DNA of 64,000 nucleotides from Gonocerus acuteangulatus (Eukaryota; Arthropoda; Insecta; Hemiptera; Coreidae): assembly GCA_946811695.1 (NCBI GenBank), contig OX328123.1, forward strand, positions 38,598,054-38,662,053, in the 5' to 3' direction. Below the pieces are notes generated by a model that was not told where the DNA came from, ran no database searches, and saw only the letters and a list, made by a program, of their open reading frames with translations. Below, in pieces: positions 58,277 to 64,000 of this stretch. Numbering within the stretch: the stretch's first letter is position 1; every line of letters begins with the position of its first letter. A program made the translations under genes and the position numbers.

Positions 58277-58336
<60 letters not shown>

Positions 58337-58601
58337 CTGATCGCTCTCTCGCCAGATCAAAAAAGGTCCGATTTTTATTAAATTTTCTACGAAAATGTTC
58401 TGTCTAATTTGAAAAATCTAATTCGTTAACAAGCAGAATCAAGGTAATTAACAAGGTATTTAAGTGAAATTCGCACAAAAATATAGTAACGCTTACGTTT
58501 TCAAGTTAATTTGCTTGGAGGTACACTTTTTATAGGTTTTCTAACGTAGGAAAACGAATGAAACCATTTTTAAACCGACATCGGTCACATTTTACGAGAA
58601 A

Positions 58602-58847
58602 CGTTTCTTGAACTAGTTTTCGCAACTAATTTCAGGATCCGAAATTCAGATTGGGCATTCAGAAACGATTCATTCTCTTGAAACGTTTCTAGAACTAGTT
58701 TTCGCAACTAATTTCAGGATCTGAAATTCAGATTGGGCATTCAGAAACGATTCATTCTGTTGAAACGTTTCTAGAACTAGTTTTCGCAACTAATTTCAAG
58801 ATCTGAAATTCAGATTGGGCATTCAGAAACGATTCATTCTGTTGAAA
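58602..58847. repeat. 82-bp tandem triplication
   Basis: Units start CGTTTCT at 58602, 58684 and 58766, with exact 82-bp spacing and few differences. Each contains ACTAGTTTTCGCAACTAATT and CAGATTGGGCATTCAG. It lies in the body of HINE-A copy 10. Confidence 0.95.
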
Positions 58848-59000
58848 CGTTTCTCAAACGTATGACATTCATCTAATCAAACAAATATTTTATTAACTGT
58901 CAGAAAAAGTTTCAGATTATTGTATATTTTCTAAAATACCTCGAAAACGGTTTGACGGTGTGGTAAGGTGACCATTCGAAAGCGTACTAAATTCTCTACA

Positions 59001-60129
59001 AAATCAATTATTTTGACTGTTATTAATTAACCTGTTGAAATTCTGGGTTGTTGTTTTTTTCTTTTACCTTATTGGTATGTAAATAGGAATGACACAACTA
59101 AAGCCAAGCATGTGTAATCATACCTTAAAATCAATTTTACGTTAACCTCCAGAAATAATTATCAAGCTACATCAGTGCTTAGTAATAATTAATGTGAAGA
59201 TGGGATAAGTAAGATACCAAAATGTCAGCACTCTCTTTTGTGTAGTTTATACAGCTGCTTGCCTGACCTAGGAGAAGTGTGTGTTAGTTGGACTCGTGTC
59301 AGTATGCACAAGTGGCTTGCTATTGTCTGAGTCATTCTCAATAATAGATGTAAAGAGGAAGTGTGCCACGCCCTGAAATGTATTTCCTTTCCTACCGAAT
59401 TGTTTCTAATGGAGAAAAGAACGGAAAGGCTGCTTTGTTTACTAGAGATATTTCTAATTCATCTAGAACCAGATGGACATAATGAGGTATTACATGCATA
59501 ACTTACCCACATTTTATTTATTATTAAGAGTTACACCAATTATTTGAAAGGCCAGCAATTTTTGTATCTGTTCTTTCACATACATTCTTTTATATGCATA
59601 CTTTTACGGGTAATGTAAGAGAATTCTAAAAATCTGCCCTCTGCGTATTGACTGGATCCCTACAATGTTGAACATAATTTCAGCGAGTCAGCCTCACTGA
59701 TTGAACCTTCCACTCTCGTTCCGGAGGACCCTGAATCGTAATTCGGACACGTACTAAAGATAATTCCTTCCGTTGTCGAAGTTGGGGTGTCGGATTTGGG
59801 GCTGCAGAAAGAAAATTTAAAGGGTACTTGCCTAGGTGAAATCCGCCGGAGTTAGAATTCGACACACCACCTCCCTAATGTGCCATGGGAAGAATCAGAA
59901 ATCTCTACATATCTGGTCTCTCGTCGTCTCTTGTACTTCAGATATATATATATAACCAATGCATATACAGTGATAGGTCGTGAAATGGCGTTTTAAAAAT
60001 GATTTTCGTCATATGATACAAAATTACGTTTTCGCAAACCTATTAAAAAAAAAACAACCACTGGGGGCAAAAGCTGTGTTAATAATATTTTAGCGAAACA
60101 AACTCAATAAACTGAAAATTATTCATTTA
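59001..60129. other. Unassigned DNA
   Basis: No coding region or transposon end is recognised. Confidence 0.4.
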
Positions 60130-60240
60130 TTGACAAATGTTAAAGGTTGAATAATTAACCGTTTATGAGACATTTAAGGAAGTAAACGGACAGTTACAAC
60201 CTTTTTATGTCTGTTGATAAAACATGTTTTTTAATATTGC
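60130..60240 (-). mobile_element. Degraded HINE-A fragment
   Basis: TTTTTATGTCTGTTGATAAA and AACCGTTTATGAGACATTTA match the HINE-A body module on the minus strand. Nothing more of the element is retained. Confidence 0.4.
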
Positions 60241-60258
60241 TTTTACTAAACATTTCGT

Positions 60259-60305
<47 letters not shown>
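60259..60305. repeat. Poly(T) tract, ~47 bp
   Basis: This is an uninterrupted T run. No retroposon body is recognised beside it. Confidence 0.95.
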
Positions 60306-60407
60306 CTATGAATATCAACTTAACCCGCCTTTTGGCATGCTGAGACCAAGTTATGTTTTTTTCCCCACTACTTCCGGTTAGCTTCAAAATATCAACTTAA
60401 TATCACA

Positions 60408-60413
<6 letters not shown>

Positions 60414-60476
<63 letters not shown>
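60414..60476. repeat. (TA)n(TG)n microsatellite
   Basis: There are about 28 TA units followed by a short TG run. Confidence 0.95.
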
Positions 60477-60841
60477 GTGTGTGTATGTATACAAACACAC
60501 GCCTACTTACATGCTCACGTACAAATCTCGACGATTCAAAAACAAGCCGAATCAATATAATTAAATCGTCCGATATAGTTATATAATTGTATTTAGTATT
60601 ATTATTCAATTAAAAGTATTTGAGTCATTAGACAATTTTGTATCACAAATTAGCAAATTTTGTTAGTATGAAGGCCATATTAAATATGAGTTCAGACCGA
60701 GTTTAAATAGAATTTATGGACCATTTTTATCATAACGTCTTCAGTTTTAATAAATTATACTGCTTAGTTTACTTCGAGGACTAATGATTGGATAGCCGTA
60801 GCTTCATAAAACCCATATAATATGTGTTTCAATGACTTCCT

Positions 60842-60845
<4 letters not shown>

Positions 60846-60888
<43 letters not shown>
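60846..60888. repeat. Poly(A) tract, ~43 bp
   Basis: This is an uninterrupted A run. No element is recognised upstream. Confidence 0.95.
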
Positions 60889-60889
<1 letters not shown>

Positions 60890-61004
60890 GCGGAAAAGTT
60901 ACAAATTCAAGATGTATTATTAACTTTGTTTAAATGTTAACGTCCATTATTATTAACTACGAATTTTAGGACGGGTTATCTATATGTTACTACCCTTTTC
61001 GAGC

Positions 61005-61110
61005 CAGGATAGGGCTGTAGCCTTTTCTTTTCCCTAAAGAAAAGCCACTACCCCATAGTGGGAATCAAACCCACGATCCTTGGCACGGAGTGTTATGTGC
61101 TCACGTATTA
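61005..61110 (-). mobile_element. SINE2, reversed copy
   Basis: CGAGCCAGGATAGGGC, AAAGAAAAGCCACTACCCC, ATAGTGGGAATCAAACCCAC and GATCCTTGGCACGGAGTG match 14795-14922 in order. The region toward the A-box is lost. Confidence 0.65.
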
Positions 61111-61924
61111 TTAACTTCCTTTACTTTCAATAGTGCTACTTTGAGGGTATTTCTAAATGTAAGCCCCAAAAGAGGGAGGTTTTGTTTGACCCTTGATATT
61201 ACTAACGCCTAAGCAAGGTCTGCATGGGGTTAATGTTAGTGGAGTGTAAAAACGTTACTTGGAGTTTGGTTTATGTAGGACATCGTAAAACTAGGGGTTT
61301 GCACCTTAGAAGGAGGGAGGTTAGCTGTTTGCCAACCGTAGCATGGCTTCCACCTTTCCTCTCCCTGGCCCTTTTATTGTTTTCTTTTAAGGCCGAACTT
61401 CCGTTCCGGCTGACTGTGGGTAATAAAACCCTCGAGGCATATTTCATGAGAAAGACATTTATTACCAGGTCTCTCTGTCCCCGTCTATAAAAATTCTTTG
61501 AAGCACCTTTTACATTGACACGCGTATCCATTAATTCCAGACGTATTTATGGTATCTTTTTACTTACTTCCGGAAGGGCATTTTCTCTTAAAACATCTTT
61601 GTTCATAGAACAGTGTATGCCTATTATTGAGGAATTGTAACACTTATACTTCCAAAGATAAACTACCAAAATGGATTATAGATTTACGAGTTATTTTAGT
61701 TTTTATTGAGTTTAATTCTGAAATGGATATATTAGTGAAACAAGTTAAGTAAATAGGAAACATTTGTAATAAAGTTTTCCTTATAATAAAGTTTTCCGGA
61801 AGGCGGGAGGAGAAATTTCCGCTTAGGATACTAATTCCTGGGTCTTGCTGGGAATCTTGATTTTCGTTTAGATTTCATTGGAATAGGTTTTTACAAATTT
61901 TCACGTAAGATTTACTAAAAATAA
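61111..61924. other. Unassigned DNA
   Basis: Two overlapping frames of about 87 codons on opposite strands (61224-61490 and 61271-61531) have no recognisable features. Confidence 0.4.
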
Positions 61925-62013
61925 TAACTGTTTTTATTCCGAGCTTTCCAAATGACACTAGAGATAAGAACAGAACTGCGCTAAGATGACGTAGTTCCGC
62001 GAGTCGGAGTTTT
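61925..62013 (+). mobile_element. HINE-A right-end fragment
   Basis: TTCCAAATGACACTAGAGAT, GAACTGCGCTAAGATGACG and GTTCCGCGAGTCGGAG follow the HINE-A terminus with several changes, including loss of part of the hairpin. Confidence 0.65.
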
Positions 62014-62873
62014 CGATGATTTAAGTAGAAACATACTTTTCAAGTTAACACATACTTTACAGGTCATCACTAACACAATCTCGATCCTGAGAAGGGAGTC
62101 TTAGTAGTACAGTTTTCGCTCGAGAGATTTCGCTACTCTGATTGCTTTTTGATGACTAAACCGAAAGACTTACGTATGAAAAAGCCGTCGAAGTAGGCCA
62201 CCAACGACCGTAGCGGCCACAACCGGCAAGGCGTAAAGGAAGTTCCTCATTGACTACCGTTAGGAATAAAAACGCAACTTGTCAAAATGCAGCTGCCGGA
62301 AAAACGATGCTTATTATTTTTTTTTAAAGGTGAAAATTACATTTGCATAGAAATATAAGCTGTTTGGACCTCAAGAAAAGAGACTATATCTGCACAAAGA
62401 GCATTGTTGAGGCAAAAAATATTTTAAAGCAATGACGGCCACAAACAGGCTCATTTATTCTAAGACTTGCAAGTGGAGAAATTCAACCCACAAAAATGGA
62501 AACAATTTTGGTATGACACAAGAGAAACCAAACCTAGGGAAATAAGGAGCGCAACAGGAGATTAGCCTTCTTGTGAGAGATTTAAACGAAGGCAAGAATA
62601 CGCCTACTAAGGAATAGTTGACAATTGTTTTACTATGCCTCTATGTATGCAGGTATATATACGTTTTTTTACGTCAACAAGTTCTTTTTTTAACAAGGGG
62701 ATATGGATAGAAACATGATTGCAGTCGTCGTAAACTAGTAAAGTCATACTTATGGTGTAAAAATTAACTTTTCAATACCAACATTCATTTATCTGACTAT
62801 GTTATTTTCCATGAATCATTATCGACCACCAGTCCATCTCATTCCCTGTCCTTATTTCACCTTATTTATGATC
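62014..62873. other. Unassigned DNA
   Basis: No gene or element is recognised. Confidence 0.4.
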
Positions 62874-62965
62874 AGCTTGTCCACAGATGTTCTTCAGCCA
62901 AACTATTCATATGGATGTTAGCTTGTCCACAGATGTTCTTCAGCCAAACTATTCATATGGATGTT
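62874..62965. repeat. 46-bp tandem duplication
   Basis: AGCTTGTCCACAGATGTTCT and CAACTATTCATATGG-like sequence repeats exactly at 62874 and 62920. The two units are identical, so the duplication is recent. Confidence 0.95.
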
Positions 62966-62987
62966 CTTTTAAGGAATAACAGCCAAA

Positions 62988-63153
62988 GAGAGTCCTCCCC
63001 GTGGTTGGATGGATAGCAGCATATCCTAGTCCTACCTATGGGAGGTCCGTGTTCGACTCGCGCGGATGGAGTAATTTCGTCTATGAGCCAGCTGTAGAAA
63101 TTCCCTGCTCCACCATGGATAGAAAGTATGGCAACCTATAGAAACCCAAAAGA
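62988..63153 (+). mobile_element. SINE4 (tRNA-derived) with probable 10-bp TSD
   Basis: CCCCGTGGTTGGATGGATAG gives an A-box-like region and GGTCCGTGTTCGACTCGCGC a B-box. A body with TTTCGTCTATGAGCCAGC and CCCTGCTCCACCATGG follows. The flanks AACAGCCAAA (62978-62987) and AATAGCCAAA (63154-63163) differ at one position. GGCAACCTATAG near the end resembles part of the 5S-SINE body. Confidence 0.75.
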
Positions 63154-63284
63154 AATAGCCAAATACTATAATTTTTTTTATAAAATATTTAATACATTAT
63201 ATGGAATAAGTGGTTGATTATTCGATAAGTATTACTGGACATGAGATACATTCGGGGTTCAACTCTTCCAGATCTACCCATTTA

Positions 63285-63800
63285 GCGCCTTTTCATAGAA
63301 AATTTCATGTTTCAGAACTCATAGATTAAGGAAATAACGTTGGTACAAAATTTGTACAGAGAAAAGTGGAAAAACTATCTCGAGAGTTAGTTGAATATCT
63401 CGAGTTCGATTGGGAAATCATGGTAAGTGTAAGTCGTCTATACGAAATCTTAATGGTAATGCATTTTCTGATATCGGTTCTTAAAATTCGAAGATGTCGA
63501 TTTCATTCTTTTTAATATTAACTATTATTTAATTTAAGTAAGAGCTAAGGATAAATAAATATTTTATTTTAATTGCTTCATTTATATTTTTTTTTCATCA
63601 ATGAATGAAGTAAAGAATTTACATAGTGTTATTGTTTTATATTACTGTTTTATTTTTAATTTTGTAACCACACCTATGAATTATTTAATATGACTAACGT
63701 AGCAACTAACAGAATTATAAAAGTGCTATAAGTTGTAACTTAAAAGCAAATAAATTGAATTGCTGTTTCTATTCTAAGCTTTCCCGATGATAAAAACTGA
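63285..63800 (+). mobile_element. Degraded HINE-A traces
   Basis: GAAAATTTCATGTTTCAGAA with TCATAGATTAAGG matches the HINE-A leader, and GCTGTTTCTATTCTAAGCTT near 63763 matches the sequence just before its right end. The middle has almost lost similarity. Confidence 0.4.
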
Positions 63801-64000
63801 AACACGTTGTGATATTCAACCGTGTGTAAGTTGTGCACACGTCTTAGAGACATCTCTTACTTATAACATTCAAAATTAGTATCTTAAAAGAGATATAGAT
63901 TATTTTCAGAGCACCCCGCACTGAAAGCGTTTCACCCAACTTACCTTGTTGAGAAAAGTGCGTAGTTATATAACTCTTACGTGACGCACTTTTTTTTCCC

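Larger units (their letters stand above)
56049..59000 (+). mobile_element. HINE-A copy 10 with core interrupted by two palindromes
   Basis: The leader AGGAAGTGCCGACTAGAAC and TAGTTCAAATTTG runs into (TA)n at 56150. The post-core block TTGTCTGATCGCTCTC resumes only at 58333. Between them lie a 1.7-kb inverted repeat, more (TA)n, a perfect 264-bp palindrome and more (TA)n. After 58333 the body follows HINE-A with divergence and includes an 82-bp triplication. The end near 59000 is indistinct and the right terminus is missing. Confidence 0.7.

Overview
The window looks like transposon-packed, intergenic or intronic DNA from an arthropod, most likely an insect. It is AT-rich, is full of (TA)n and (AC)n microsatellites, and carries Jockey-type and R4/Dong-type LINE remnants, several tRNA-derived SINE families, a 5S rRNA-derived SINE, hAT-like MITEs and many copies of one short rolling-circle-like element. 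I found no host protein-coding gene, true tRNA, true rRNA or CRISPR array. The order cannot be fixed from the sequence. There is one 200-base assembly gap at 7191-7390. || The dominant component is a family I call HINE-A, with a diverged sister HINE-B. Each element has a short motif near its left end (A: TTAGCGCGGTTCC; B: TTAGCACTTTCC), a small hairpin there, a (TA)n core, a long AT-rich body of repeated modules, the inverse of the left motif near the right end, then a small GCAG/CTGC hairpin, then a fixed end in GGACTTT. This layout matches Helentron-associated elements of the DINE-1 type. Copies or fragments lie at about 165-377, 739-1822, 2519-4447, 7391-9598, 9599-10755, 15518-16527 plus 23021-23216, 26155-27090, 37374-37990, 38372-39757, 39767-40433, 45330-47032, 47033-49309, 52130-52410, 55125-55470, 56049-59000, 60130-60240, 61925-62013 and 63285-63800. 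|| Layout: 0-11.4 kb holds HINEs, SINEs, a 109-bp minisatellite, a fold-back element and a CTCTAC-rich VNTR. 11.4-15.5 kb is mostly unassigned, with one possible TA-flanked element and two reversed SINEs. 15.5-23.2 kb is a three-level nest: a HINE-A copy split by a defective Jockey-like retrotransposon with a 13-bp target duplication, whose ORF1 is itself split by a 2-kb repeat-rich insertion. 23-37 kb holds scattered SINEs, hAT-like and other TIR elements, and a 5'-truncated R4/Dong-type LINE fragment. 37-41 kb and 45-49.3 kb are HINE-A clusters. 50-51.1 kb has a group of hairpins and a repeated ~75-bp motif. 51.8-54.2 kb holds microsatellites, a 30-bp tandem array and a hAT-like MITE. 56-59 kb is a HINE whose (TA)n core contains two palindromes, one with 762-bp arms and one with perfect 127-bp arms. 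The remainder is unassigned AT-rich DNA, SINEs and degraded HINE pieces. || These sequences do not work together as a pathway; the relations are parasitic. The 5S-headed and tRNA-headed SINEs appear to share a 3' tail and so probably a LINE partner, and the HINEs need an autonomous Helentron that is not in this window. All family names other than Jockey, R4/Dong and hAT are working labels based on structure, not database matches.
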